From: CAZKWG01 sp964615375
GTDB lineage: Bacteria; Myxococcota_A; UBA796; CAZKWG01
Length of the DNA: 64,000 nucleotides
Direction of reading: 5' to 3'
Assembly (NCBI GenBank): GCA_964615375.1
Contig: CAZTOW010000022.1
Location: 81,045-145,044 of the forward strand
Shown here: in pieces, positions 26,506 through 36,100 of the stretch
Numbering within the stretch: the stretch's first letter is position 1
Layout of the letters: every line of letters begins with the position of its first letter
Made by a program: the position numbers and the translations under genes
Notes under the pieces: generated by a model
Seen by the model: only the letters and a program-made list of their open reading frames with translations
What the model was told of the DNA's origin: nothing
Databases searched by the model: none

Positions 26506-28823
26506 GCATGGAGGGCAAGGGCTGGCACGCGGGCGAGCCCGCCGAGGGCGGGGTGGTCGGCGGGGGCGGGCGCGGCAAGGTGGACGGGCTGCCGCGGATC
26601 ACGGGAGAGGCGCGCTTCACCGACGATCTGAAGCTGCCGCGCATGGTCTACGCGAAGGTGCTGCGCAGCCCGCACGCCCACGCCCGCATCCTCGCCATCG
26701 ACGACCGCGAGGCCCTCGCCATGCCTGGCGTGCTGGCGGTGCTGCGCGGCGAGGAGCTGCCCACGCGCTACGGCCCCATCCCGGTGGCCCAGGACGAGAC
26801 GGCGCTGGCCATCGGCAAGGTGCGCTACGTGGGCGAGCCGGTCGTCGCGGTGGCGGCGACGACGGAGGCGCTGGCCTGGGAGGCCTGCCGTCGGGTGCGG
26901 GTCGAATACGAGCCGCTGAAGCCGGTCTTCACGCTGGATGAGGCCCTGGACCCGGAGAGCCCGCTGGTGCACGAGGCGGCGCGCAAGGGCTCCAACGTGC
27001 TCCGCCGCGTCCACCAGAGCTACGGGGACACGGACGCGGGCTTCGCCGAGGCCGATCTGGTGATGGAGGGCGAGTATCACTACCCGGGCTCCACCCACGT
27101 CCCGCTGGAGACGCAGAGCGCGCTGGCCAGCCTGGGCGCGGACGGGGTGCTGACGGTGTGGTCGTCGACCCAGAACCCGCACTACCTCCACCGCGCGCTG
27201 GCGAAGATCCTCGATCTCCCGGCGGCGCGCATCCGGCTGGTCAAGCCGGCGGTGGGGGCGGGCTACGGCGGCAAGTGCGACCCCTTCGTCACCGACGTCT
27301 GCGCGGCGCACCTGGCCTGCAAGCTCGGGCGGCCGGTCAAGGTGACGATGGAGCGCGAGGAGGTCTTCTACGCGCACCGCGGCCGGCACCCCACGAAGCT
27401 CAAGCTCAAGATGGGGATGAAGCACGACGGGACCATCACGGCGCTCACGCTGGAGGCCTGGGCCAACGGCGGGGCCTACTCGAGCTACGGGGTGGTGACC
27501 TCCTACTACCTGGGCGTGTTCGGGACCATCCCCTACAAGCTCCAGCACTACAAGTTCACGACGGGGCGTGTCTACACGAACCTCCCGCCCTGCGGTCCCA
27601 AGCGTGGTCATGGGGCGATCCAGCCGCGCTTCGCGCTGGAGGTCCACCTGGACCGGATGTGCGAGGCCCTCGGGCTCGACCCCGTCGAGGTCCGGCTGAA
27701 GAACATGGTGGAGCCGGACACGGAGACGGTCAACGGCCTGCGCGTGACCAGCGTGGGCCTCCGCGAGTGCCTGGAGCGGGTGGTCGAGGCGAGCGGCTAC
27801 CGCGAGAAGCGCGGGAAGATGGGGCCGGGGCGCGGGATCGGCCTGGCCTGCTCGGCCTACATGTGCGGGGCGCTTCACGCGGTGTATCAGAACGAGATGG
27901 CGCAGAGCGGGGTACAACTCCAGGTGGAGCGCTCGGGCCGCGTGACCATCTTCTCGGGCACGGCCGACATCGGGCAGGGCTCGAACCACATGCTGGCCAC
28001 CCTGGTCGCCGAGCGCCTGGGCATCCACCCGGAGGACTGCCGGGTCATCGAGGCGGACTCGGATCTGGTGCCGGTGGACCTGGGCTCCTACTCGAGCCGG
28101 GTGACCTTCATGGCGGGGAACGCGGCGCTCCAGGCGGCGGACCGCGTGCGGGAGCTCATCTTCTCGGCTGTCGCGGAGCAGCTCGGGGTAGGGCTGGAGA
28201 CGATCACGGCCCGGGACGGGGTCGTGCGCGCCGGAGACAAGGAGATCCCCTGGACGAAGGCCGTGGAGCTGGGCGAGAGCCGGCACGGCACGCTGGGCAG
28301 CACGGGCTCCTACAAGCCGCCGAAGATCGGCAACCGCTTCCGCCGCGAGAGCGTGGGCCCGAGCCCGGCGTATTCGTTCACGGCCCAGGTGGCCGAGGTG
28401 CAGGTGGACGAGGAGACGGGAGAGCTCAAGGTGGAGCGGATCTGGTGCGCGCACGACCTCGGCCGCGTCCTGCACCGGGAGATCGCCGAGGGCCAGGTGG
28501 AGGGCTGCGTCTACATGGGCGTGGGCGAGGCCATCCTTGAAGAGCAGACCTACGAGCAGGGTCGGGTGCGCGCGCCCAGCATCCTGGAGTATCGGATCCC
28601 CACCGTCCACGACACGCCGGAGATCCACACGATCCTGGTGGAGTCGCACGATCCGGGCGGGCCCTTCGGCGCCAAGGAGGTAGGGGAGGGGCCGCAGCTC
28701 AGCACGGTGCCCGCCATCGCCAACGCGCTCCACGACGCGACCGGCCTGTGGATGACGGCGCCGCCGTACACGCCGGATCGGGTGCTCAGCGCGCTCCGCC
28801 GCCGCGACCGGGAGGCCCGCTGA
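26502..28823 (+). CDS. hcrA: 4-hydroxybenzoyl-CoA reductase-like molybdopterin subunit
   Basis: A 773-residue molybdenum-cofactor subunit of the xanthine oxidase family. It has the a/b hammerhead N-terminal domain (GKVDGLPRITGEARFTDDL) and the cofactor-binding half with VGAGYGGKCDPF, FSGTADIGQGSNHML and GGPFGAKEVGEG, which includes the usual Glu near the active site. If the family call is right it removes the 4-hydroxyl of 4-hydroxybenzoyl-CoA to give benzoyl-CoA, using reduced ferredoxin. The start at 26502 lies within the preceding stop, and the stop overlaps the FAD subunit start by one base. The subunit order small-large-medium is intact. Confidence 0.8.
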   Translation: MSMEGKGWHAGEPAEGGVVGGGGRGKVDGLPRITGEARFTDDLKLPRMVYAKVLRSPHAHARILAIDDREALAMPGVLAVLRGEELPTRYGPIPVAQDETALAIGKVRYVGEPVVAVAATTEALAWEACRRVRVEYEPLKPVFTLDEALDPESPLVHEAARKGSNVLRRVHQSYGDTDAGFAEADLVMEGEYHYPGSTHVPLETQSALASLGADGVLTVWSSTQNPHYLHRALAKILDLPAARIRLVKPAVGAGYGGKCDPFVTDVCAAHLACKLGRPVKVTMEREEVFYAHRGRHPTKLKLKMGMKHDGTITALTLEAWANGGAYSSYGVVTSYYLGVFGTIPYKLQHYKFTTGRVYTNLPPCGPKRGHGAIQPRFALEVHLDRMCEALGLDPVEVRLKNMVEPDTETVNGLRVTSVGLRECLERVVEASGYREKRGKMGPGRGIGLACSAYMCGALHAVYQNEMAQSGVQLQVERSGRVTIFSGTADIGQGSNHMLATLVAERLGIHPEDCRVIEADSDLVPVDLGSYSSRVTFMAGNAALQAADRVRELIFSAVAEQLGVGLETITARDGVVRAGDKEIPWTKAVELGESRHGTLGSTGSYKPPKIGNRFRRESVGPSPAYSFTAQVAEVQVDEETGELKVERIWCAHDLGRVLHREIAEGQVEGCVYMGVGEAILEEQTYEQGRVRAPSILEYRIPTVHDTPEIHTILVESHDPGGPFGAKEVGEGPQLSTVPAIANALHDATGLWMTAPPYTPDRVLSALRRRDREAR

Positions 28824-29737
28824 TGCTGCCCTTTCCGGATTTCAGCTTCGAGGCCCCGGACACGCCGGAGGACCTGCTCGCCCTGGCCGCGGAGCCCGGG
28901 GCGCGGCTGCTGGCGGGCGGGACGGACCTGCTGCCCAGCCTGAAGCACCGCCTGTTCGCGCCGCGGCTGCTGGTCTCGCTGGGGCGGGCGCCGGGGCTCG
29001 CGGGGGTGCGCGAGGAGGGCGGGGAGCTGGTCGTCGGCGCCATGACCCGGCTGGCCGACGTGGCGTCGGATCCAACGGTGCAGAGAGGCTGGCCGGCGCT
29101 GGCGGCGGCCTGCAGGACCGTCGCGACGCCCACGATCCAGGGCATGGGCACGCTGGGCGGGAACGTGCTGCTGGACACGCGGTGCCAGTACTACAACCAG
29201 CCCCAGGGCTGGCGGGCGGCGCTGGGCGGCTGCCTCAAGTGCGAGGGCAGCGTCTGCCACGTCGCGCGGACGGGCGCGGGCTGCTACGCGGCGAGCTCGG
29301 CGGACACGGTGCCGGTGTTGTGGCTCTATGGGGCGCGGCTGCGCGTGGCCTCGCTGAGCGGGGTGAGGGAGATCCCGATCTCCGACCTGTACGGCGCGGA
29401 CGGGCGCGAGCCCCACCGCCTGCGGCCCGAGGAGGTCCTGCTGGAGCTGGTCGTGCCCAGGGTGGAATTCCCGGTCCTGCACCGCAAGCTGCGGCGGCGG
29501 GGCGCCATCGACTACGGGTTGTTGCTGGTGGCGCTGCGGCGCGAGGGCGAGGGCGCGCGGGCCGTGCTCTCGGCCCTGGGCCCTCAGCCGTTGGAGGTCT
29601 TCGCCGAGCGGGCGGAGGATCTGCCGGAGATGGCCTGGCGGGCGGCGAAGCCGCTCCACACGCACCTCGTGAGCACGAGCTGGCGGAAACACATGGTGCG
29701 GGTGGAGGTGGGGCGGGGGCTCAGGGAGATCTCCTGA
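28823..29737 (+). CDS. hcrB: 4-hydroxybenzoyl-CoA reductase-like FAD subunit with [4Fe-4S] loop
   Basis: A 304-residue FAD-binding subunit (family of CO dehydrogenase medium chains; LLAGGTDLLPSLKHR and TPTIQGMGTLGGNVLLDTR are flavin-site segments). After the second flavin motif it has an extra Cys-rich loop: Cys121, Cys137, Cys145 and Cys154, plus Cys140. The spacing of those four equals that which I recall for the [4Fe-4S] ligands of the Thauera enzyme (122, 138, 146, 155), a feature of 4-hydroxybenzoyl-CoA reductase not found in ordinary xanthine dehydrogenases. This subunit is the best evidence for the function of the operon. The ATG at 28823 overlaps the previous stop. Confidence 0.82.
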   Translation: MLPFPDFSFEAPDTPEDLLALAAEPGARLLAGGTDLLPSLKHRLFAPRLLVSLGRAPGLAGVREEGGELVVGAMTRLADVASDPTVQRGWPALAAACRTVATPTIQGMGTLGGNVLLDTRCQYYNQPQGWRAALGGCLKCEGSVCHVARTGAGCYAASSADTVPVLWLYGARLRVASLSGVREIPISDLYGADGREPHRLRPEEVLLELVVPRVEFPVLHRKLRRRGAIDYGLLLVALRREGEGARAVLSALGPQPLEVFAERAEDLPEMAWRAAKPLHTHLVSTSWRKHMVRVEVGRGLREIS

Positions 29738-29746
29738 TCCTCTGCT

Positions 29747-30550
29747 ATGTTGGTTCTCATGTTCCTCCTCCCCCTCCTCGCCTGCGCGCCGGAGCCCGCG
29801 GTGGTCCCCGAGGAGCTGCCGCCGATCCTGGCTGGCGGGGTGGCCGCGCCGGAGGAGGTGCCCGCCGGCCCCACCCTGGCCGAGGCCCCGCCCTGGGCCG
29901 CGCCCGAGGTCGAGGCGCTCCCCAAAGCCGATCACCTGCCGTCCGGCGACTACGCGGCGCTGGTCGCGGCGATAGAGGCGGATCGCCAGGTCTTCGCCAG
30001 CTACGACGCGCAGGACGCCGCGCGCGCCTACCTGCTGGACGCGATCACGGCCCACCTCTTCCCGGCCTGGGCGGGCACGCGCTGGGCCTTCTACGGGACG
30101 GCCGAGGCGCCGGGGCAGGGCGAGATCGCCTGCGGCTACTGGGTGGCGAGCGTGCTGCGTGACGTGGGCTTCCGCGTGAACCGGAACCAGCTCGGCAAGC
30201 AGGCCTCCGAGCGCATCCTGCTGACCTTCGCCGAGCCCGCCCGCCTGGAGCACTTCGGGCGGCGTCCGGTGACCGAGGTCATCGCGCGGGTCTCCGCGCT
30301 GGGCGAGGGGCTGTGGGGCGTAGGTCTGGCCAACCACGCCGGCTTCCTCTGGAACGACGGGGAGCGCGTGCTGTTCTGCCACTCCAACTACAACGGGACC
30401 CGCGGCCCGGAGTGCGAGGACGCCAACACCTCCTGGGCCTTCGTCACCTCGTACACGGTGATCGCCTCGGTGCTGGCGGACGCCACGGTGGACGCCTGGC
30501 TGGAGGGCCGGGCGCTCCCGACCGGGAGCTTCGCGGCCGGGCCGCGATAG
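29747..30550 (+). CDS. Lipoprotein with possible NlpC/papain-like fold
   Basis: A 267-residue lipoprotein (signal MLVLMFLLPLLAC; ATG at 29747, another at 29759). A Pro/Glu/Ala-rich linker leads to a C-terminal domain. There a Cys starts a helix (GEIACGYWVASVLRDVGF) and a His lies on a later strand (ANHAGFLWNDGERVLFCHS), an order typical of NlpC/P60 or papain-like hydrolases. I do not have a firm family match. It begins 9 bp after the FAD subunit of the molybdenum hydroxylase, so it may be co-transcribed, though no link in function is clear. Confidence 0.65.
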   Translation: MLVLMFLLPLLACAPEPAVVPEELPPILAGGVAAPEEVPAGPTLAEAPPWAAPEVEALPKADHLPSGDYAALVAAIEADRQVFASYDAQDAARAYLLDAITAHLFPAWAGTRWAFYGTAEAPGQGEIACGYWVASVLRDVGFRVNRNQLGKQASERILLTFAEPARLEHFGRRPVTEVIARVSALGEGLWGVGLANHAGFLWNDGERVLFCHSNYNGTRGPECEDANTSWAFVTSYTVIASVLADATVDAWLEGRALPTGSFAAGPR

Positions 30551-30664
30551 CGCAGCTCACAACTTCTTGTCCGCGCCCCCCTGTACCTTCGACGGCGTTC
30601 GCGCTAAAAAATGCGGATCCGTGTGCGTGTCCGGCGCTGGGGCTCCGGGCGGGGGGGCGGTCCG

Positions 30665-33169
30665 ATGTGGGAGCTGAGCATCCGGCTGGTGGACGCGAGC
30701 GGCGCCGCGCTGCCGGGGCACCGCGTCACCGTGGCCTTCCAGCTCCGGCTGGCCGGCGCGGGGGCCGAGCTGATGATGCCGGCGGAGGCGGTGGGCGTGA
30801 GCGACGCGAGCGGCCTCGCGAAGCTGAGCCTCCCCTCGGCGGAGAGCCTGGGGGACCTCCTGAAATTCACGGTGCGCGACGCCGACGCGCGCGTGGTCCA
30901 CGAGCTCGAGGCCCCGCGCGCCGGCGTGGGCGGCGAGCTGAGGCTGGCGGTGGGCGCGCCTGCGCGGCCGACGACGCTGACGGTGGAGCTGAGCCGGGGC
31001 GGCCAGAAGCTGGCGGGCGTGGACGTGGTGCTGCTGGGGCGGGCCGAGGGGGCCTCCTCCTTCAGCCTCGTGCTGGCGGGCAAGACCGACGAGGCGGGGC
31101 GCATCCAGGGGCCCTGGCCGAGCGCGCGCTACGCCGAGGCCAGCGCCATGGTGCGCCTGGAGGGGAACCAGACCCTGCCGGTGGCCCTGGTGGACGGCGC
31201 CTTCGGGCCCCGGGTGGCGCTGGTGCTGCACGAGGTCGGCGCGCCCGCGCCCGCGCCCGCGCCTGCGCCCGCGCCGCCGCCTGCGCCCGCGCCGCCGCCC
31301 GCACCCGCGCCCGCCCCGACCCCTCCGCCGGTCGCTGGCGACGAGGTCCCGGCGACGCTGGTGCCCAACCCGAACAGCCCCTCGAACCCGGGCAGCAGCA
31401 CGAACCCGGGCAGCTCCACGAACCCGGACGCCGACGAGGACGAGGACGACACGGACGGCGGTCGTCGGAGCCGGCGGCGGCGGGTGCGCTCCAGCGGCAC
31501 CTCCAGCGGGCTCAGCGCGACGATCAGCTACGCCATCCTGGCCGTGATCGTGCTCGTGGGCGCCGCGCTGCGCTTCTACGAGCTGGGCGGCCCCAGCCTG
31601 TGGAACGACGAGCTGTCGAGCTGGCGCCGCGCCAGCTACGACACCGTGGACAAGGTCATCAAGAAGGGCGCGGGCGAGGACGTCCACCCGCCGGGCTACT
31701 ACCTGCTCCTGCACGTGGTCCAGGGCATCAGCGACTCGGAGTTCGCGCTTCGCCTCCCGTCCGCGCTCGCCGGGATCGCCTCGCTGATCCTCGTCTTCCT
31801 GCTGGGGAAGCGGATCTGGTCGGAGAAGGAGGGGCTCATCGCCGCCGGCCTGATGGCCGTGCTCTGGGCGCCCATCCGCTACAGCCAGGAGGCGCGGTCC
31901 TACGCGCTGCTGATGCTCTTCGCCATGCTCACGATGTGGGCCTGGATGAACCTGATGCGCGAGGCGGAGCGAAAAGGGCGCTTCAACGTCGAGCAGGCCC
32001 TGTGGTACGTGCTGAGCGCCACCGGGATCATCTACCTGCACTACTTCGGCGTGCTCCTGGTGGGCCTGCAGTTCCTCGGGGGGCTGGCCTTCATCGGCAG
32101 CCGGCGCCACCGGCAGGGCGCGCTCACGCACCTGGCGGGGGTCTACATTGCCGTCGGCCTGCTCTACCTGCCCTGGGTGCCCAACTTCCTCGAGGATCTG
32201 ACGCAGTCCAAGAGCTGGATGGAGAGCCCGGACGAGGCGGAGGGCTCGACCTTCTGGTCCTACGTCAAGTTCCTCTTCAACCACCAGGGCGGGGTGGCCG
32301 GCTACATGACGGTGCTGGTGCTGGCCTCCGCCGCCGCCGGGATCCTCCAGGCCCGGTCGAGCGGGAAGGGCCTCGGCTTCACCGTGCGCACCCGCTGGGG
32401 GATGGTGAGCCTCTGGTTCATCATGCCCTTCGCCATCACCTGGCTCCAGAGCGTGCTGGCCACGCCGGTGCTCTCGAACCGCAACCTGCTGGTCTCCGCG
32501 CCGGCCGCCTGGCTGCTCATCGGGCGGGCGATCACGGCGCTCCCGCTGCGTCCGCGAATTCAGGCGGTGATCGCGGTCATCACCGTGATCGTGGCGGGGG
32601 TCAGCTTCAGCAGCAAGAACTACTACTCCAAGCCGAACCGGCAGCAGTACCGCGAGATGGTGCAGTACGTGGTGGACCACGAGGACGAGAACAAGAAGGA
32701 GGTCATCATCGTCACGGGCCAGCCGCAGCACTTCAACTACTACCTGGACCGGCTGGGCGCCTCGCGCATGGCGGACATCTCGGCGAGCTCCGAGGACGAC
32801 ATCGGCAAGGTGGAGCGGCTGCTGGAGGAGGAGAAGCCCCAGGTCATCTGGCGCCTGCGCGCGGGCAAGAACGCCGACAGCGACGTGGACGCCTGGCTGC
32901 ACGAGCGCTTCTCGGTGCAGGACGAGCAGGAGCTCTACGGCGTGAGCCTCACGCTCTACGGCAAGGGCGGTGAGGGCGCGGCGCAAGCGGGGGCCGCGGA
33001 GGGCGGCGAGGCCGAGGCGGGGGCCGAGGGGAGCGGAGACGAGGCCGGCGCCGAGGACAAGAAGAAGAAAAAGAAGAAGAAGAAAGGTGAGAAGGGCGCC
33101 ACGGGCGAGCCGGCGGACGCGGAGCCGGCGGACGCGGAGCCGGCGAAGAGCCCGGACACGGGGAACTAA
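30665..33169 (+). CDS. GT39-like membrane glycosyltransferase with extra N-terminal domain
   Basis: An 834-residue protein from ATG 30665, which follows a purine-rich GGGCGGGGGGGCGG; an ATG at 30611 is the alternative. Residues about 1-190 form a soluble beta-rich domain. A Pro-Ala stalk (about 200-235) and an Asn/Ser/acidic linker follow. From about 285 there is a polytopic GT-C region with the dolichol-mannosyltransferase-like catalytic start GPSLWNDELSSWRRA and DVHPPGYYLLLH, then about ten membrane helices. The C-terminus has a soluble part and an Ala/Glu-rich tail with a nine-Lys run. It probably transfers a sugar from a lipid-linked donor. The N-terminal domain before the membrane part is unusual. 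An A/T-rich TAAAAA at 30605 could be a -10 element. Confidence 0.78.
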   Translation: MWELSIRLVDASGAALPGHRVTVAFQLRLAGAGAELMMPAEAVGVSDASGLAKLSLPSAESLGDLLKFTVRDADARVVHELEAPRAGVGGELRLAVGAPARPTTLTVELSRGGQKLAGVDVVLLGRAEGASSFSLVLAGKTDEAGRIQGPWPSARYAEASAMVRLEGNQTLPVALVDGAFGPRVALVLHEVGAPAPAPAPAPAPPPAPAPPPAPAPAPTPPPVAGDEVPATLVPNPNSPSNPGSSTNPGSSTNPDADEDEDDTDGGRRSRRRRVRSSGTSSGLSATISYAILAVIVLVGAALRFYELGGPSLWNDELSSWRRASYDTVDKVIKKGAGEDVHPPGYYLLLHVVQGISDSEFALRLPSALAGIASLILVFLLGKRIWSEKEGLIAAGLMAVLWAPIRYSQEARSYALLMLFAMLTMWAWMNLMREAERKGRFNVEQALWYVLSATGIIYLHYFGVLLVGLQFLGGLAFIGSRRHRQGALTHLAGVYIAVGLLYLPWVPNFLEDLTQSKSWMESPDEAEGSTFWSYVKFLFNHQGGVAGYMTVLVLASAAAGILQARSSGKGLGFTVRTRWGMVSLWFIMPFAITWLQSVLATPVLSNRNLLVSAPAAWLLIGRAITALPLRPRIQAVIAVITVIVAGVSFSSKNYYSKPNRQQYREMVQYVVDHEDENKKEVIIVTGQPQHFNYYLDRLGASRMADISASSEDDIGKVERLLEEEKPQVIWRLRAGKNADSDVDAWLHERFSVQDEQELYGVSLTLYGKGGEGAAQAGAAEGGEAEAGAEGSGDEAGAEDKKKKKKKKKGEKGATGEPADAEPADAEPAKSPDTGN

Positions 33170-33174
33170 ACCGA

Positions 33175-36100
33175 CTAGTGCATTCTCGCACGCTCCACGG
33201 TCGACCAGCGCGGGTGTGAGCGCAGCGGCGCCAGCTCCGGCTGGTGGGTCAGCACGTCGGCCAGGACCTCTGGAGCGGGGGCGCGGGCCAGCGCCTCCTC
33301 CACCGCGCTCATGGCGCCCTCCACGTCTCCACGGGCCAGCCGCACCGTGGCCAGCTGGCGCAGGGCGCGCGGCAGCAGGGCGGGATCGGCGTCCGTGAGC
33401 GTGCGGGCCAGCGTCACCGCGCGCTCGGCGTCGCGCTCGGCGGGGGCGGGCTGCGCGAGCCGCCGCCACGCCTCCGAGCGTCGGGTCAGCAGCGTGACCA
33501 CCTCGGGGGTGGCCGGGGCGCGCTCCAGGCCCTGCGTCAGCCTGGTGAGCGGCTCGCGTGAGCGTCTGTCCTCGGGGTGGACCTGGGTCACGAGATCGAA
33601 GGCGGCCGCGAACGCGGAGAACCAGGATGGCCCCAGGGCCTCGCGGAGGGCGGGCGCGTAGGCGTCCGGCTCGGAGAGCAGCAGCCGATCGCGTGCGCCC
33701 CCCAGGGTGGGATCCCGGAGCGCCAGCGCCCGCAGCTCGGCGTCCCGCTCGCTCTGACGCCCCAGGGCGCCCAACGCCACCACGCGGGGGAGCGAGGGCG
33801 TCGAGGGCAGCAGCTTCAAGGCCTCGTCGGCGCGCCCCTGGACCAGGAGGGCGTTGGCGACCAGGGCGGGCTCCTCAGGCGCGTCGCGCACCTCGAAGCC
33901 GCGAAGGGAGATGGCATGCAGCGTCATGTCGGTCAGGGCGCCCTCTCCCGTGATCGCGATCTCCAGCCAGCCCTCCTGGGGCGGCGCGCCGTCCCGAGAG
34001 CTGTAGACGTACCTGCCGATCTCCCCGCCGTCCTCGCGCTCCAGCGAGCAGCTCTCCTTGTTCTCGTCGGGATCCCAGGTCCAGCGCAGCCGGGACGGCC
34101 CGGCCGGCCGATCGCCAGGGCCCCCGCCAGCGGGGAAGCCCGAGCAGGTGGACGAGGGCATGTACCAGCCACCGCCGCCCACGGTCGCGAGGAGGACGCC
34201 CCGGCGAGGCCCCCCCGGCTCCTCGATGAGGCTGACCGCCAGCGCTCCGCTCCAGTCCTGGTTGTGGGTCTCCGCGCTGAGCGTGAGCTCCACCGGGCCG
34301 CCGAGCCAGCGCACCGGGAGGCGCGCGACGGTGCCCGGGTTGGTGGAGACGACGCGCAGGCCCGAGCGGGTCGCCCGCGGCGTCTCGGGCAGTTCGAAGC
34401 GCCACTGCGGGTGCAGGGGCCCCCGGAGGTCCAGGTCGATCGCGGGGGTGCGGGCCCGTCGCTGGAGCTCCTCCAGCTTCTCGGTCAGCCTGGCGGGAGG
34501 GTCCGGCAGCGCGGCCCGCCGGGTGCCGACGGCGATGGCGGCCTCCGTGCGCCAGTCGCGGACGTGCAACCAGAAGGCGGCCTCGAGCGCCGCGGGGGCG
34601 CTGGTGGGCTCATCGGCGGCCTGCTCGTAGAGGGAGAGCGCCTCGCGCGGTGAGGTGGTCGCGACGATCTCGGCCGCGCGGATCAGCGCCTTCCCCTGCC
34701 CGGGTGTGCCCGTCATCAGCTCGCTGAGCGTGATGAAGCGCTCCACGGCGGCCTCGGTGGTGCCCATGGCGACCAGATCCTCGGCCCGCTCCCAGGCGGC
34801 CTTCAGGTCCTGGTCCAGGTCCTCTGGCGCCGCCAGGGGGCGAATCGGGGCGCGGGTGAGCGGCGGCAGCGCGTCATGGCCGGTCCCGAGCGCCCAGAGC
34901 TGGTCGGTGGTCGTGTCTCGCACGACCAGCTCATCATCGCCGTCCCCGTCCAGGTCGATGAACACCAGCGGCGCGACGCCCTCCAGGGTGACGCTCCCCC
35001 AGGTCCCGTCGGACCGCTGCTGGTAGATCCAGGTCCACCAGGTCTGGAGCATGACGACCAGCTCCGAGGTCCCGTCTCCGTTCAGATCCCCCGCCAGCAG
35101 GTCCATGGACCGCGGGCTCGGGAGGGAGCGGTTCTCGATCTCCCAGTTCTTCGGAGGGGTGGGCGCGGGGATGAGCCCTCGCCACTCCAGGGCGTCGCCA
35201 CCCCAGGCGAAGAGGTTGATCCCCTGCTCCGCCCCCTGCGGCGTGGTCGCGCCGAAGATCTGTCGATTGAGGAGCTTGTCCGGGTCATGCGCCTGATAGG
35301 CGGCCAGCAGGTGCTCCCCGCCGACCTCCGCGGGGACGAGGCGGGCGATCTGGCCGAGCTGCGCACGGTCCAGGAGATCGAGGCGACCGTCCCGCGCGCG
35401 GAGCACGCGAAGATCGTAGGTCCCCCAGTCCCCGGTGGCCAGCACGAGCTCCACGGACCCGTCCCCGTCCAGATCGCGCGCCAGGAGCTCGCGGATCTCG
35501 GAGTTCGCGTGGTTGATGGAGGTGTTCGCCAGGTGCAGAGACGCATCCTCGAGGGCCTCGCCCTCCAACAGGCTGCGGTTGTCGGCGACGTAGAGCCGGG
35601 GCTCTCCGGTGCCCAGGAGGTCGCCGAGCAGCGCAGCGCTGGGGTACTCACAGGCCCAGGAGGCGCGCAGCTCGGACGATCCCTCGGAGAGCGCGGCGAA
35701 GGCACAGCGCTCCCCCGTCCGCCGGATGAGGTCGGTCGGCAGGCCGCCCAGGCGGGCCACGGGCACCGGAAGCAGCTCGACGCCCGCACGGGGAGCGAGG
35801 TGGATTACGCGCCGTATCCGAGGGGCCTCGGCGCGTGCGTCCAGGAGCGACAGGCGCTGCTCAGGGTACTCGTAGAGCCCGAGCTCGGGGCGCCCGTCGC
35901 CGTCCTCATCGAGGGCGAAGGCCAGGTCCGCATGCCCCGGCAGCGTCGTGGCCTGCGTCAGCATGCTCAGCAGGCGCCCCTGCTCCGGGTCGTCGGAGAG
36001 CGCCCGTGCCCGCGCGAGGTCCCGCTCGGTGGTCGCGAGATCCCGTTGCAGCGGTCGCAGCGCGGGATCCCCCGCGGCCCCCCGCGTCTCCAGCATGCCG

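Noticed and set aside
26442..30382. Two long minus-strand frames opposite the molybdenum hydroxylase genes
   Set aside because: The sense genes have complete cofactor motifs and overlapping starts and stops; the antisense products are repetitive His/Arg/Gly-rich sequence.
30557..33469. A 970-codon minus-strand frame opposite the GT39-like gene
   Set aside because: Shadow of the sense gene; poly-Leu/Val and Arg/Gly runs mirror the membrane helices and Pro-Ala stalk.
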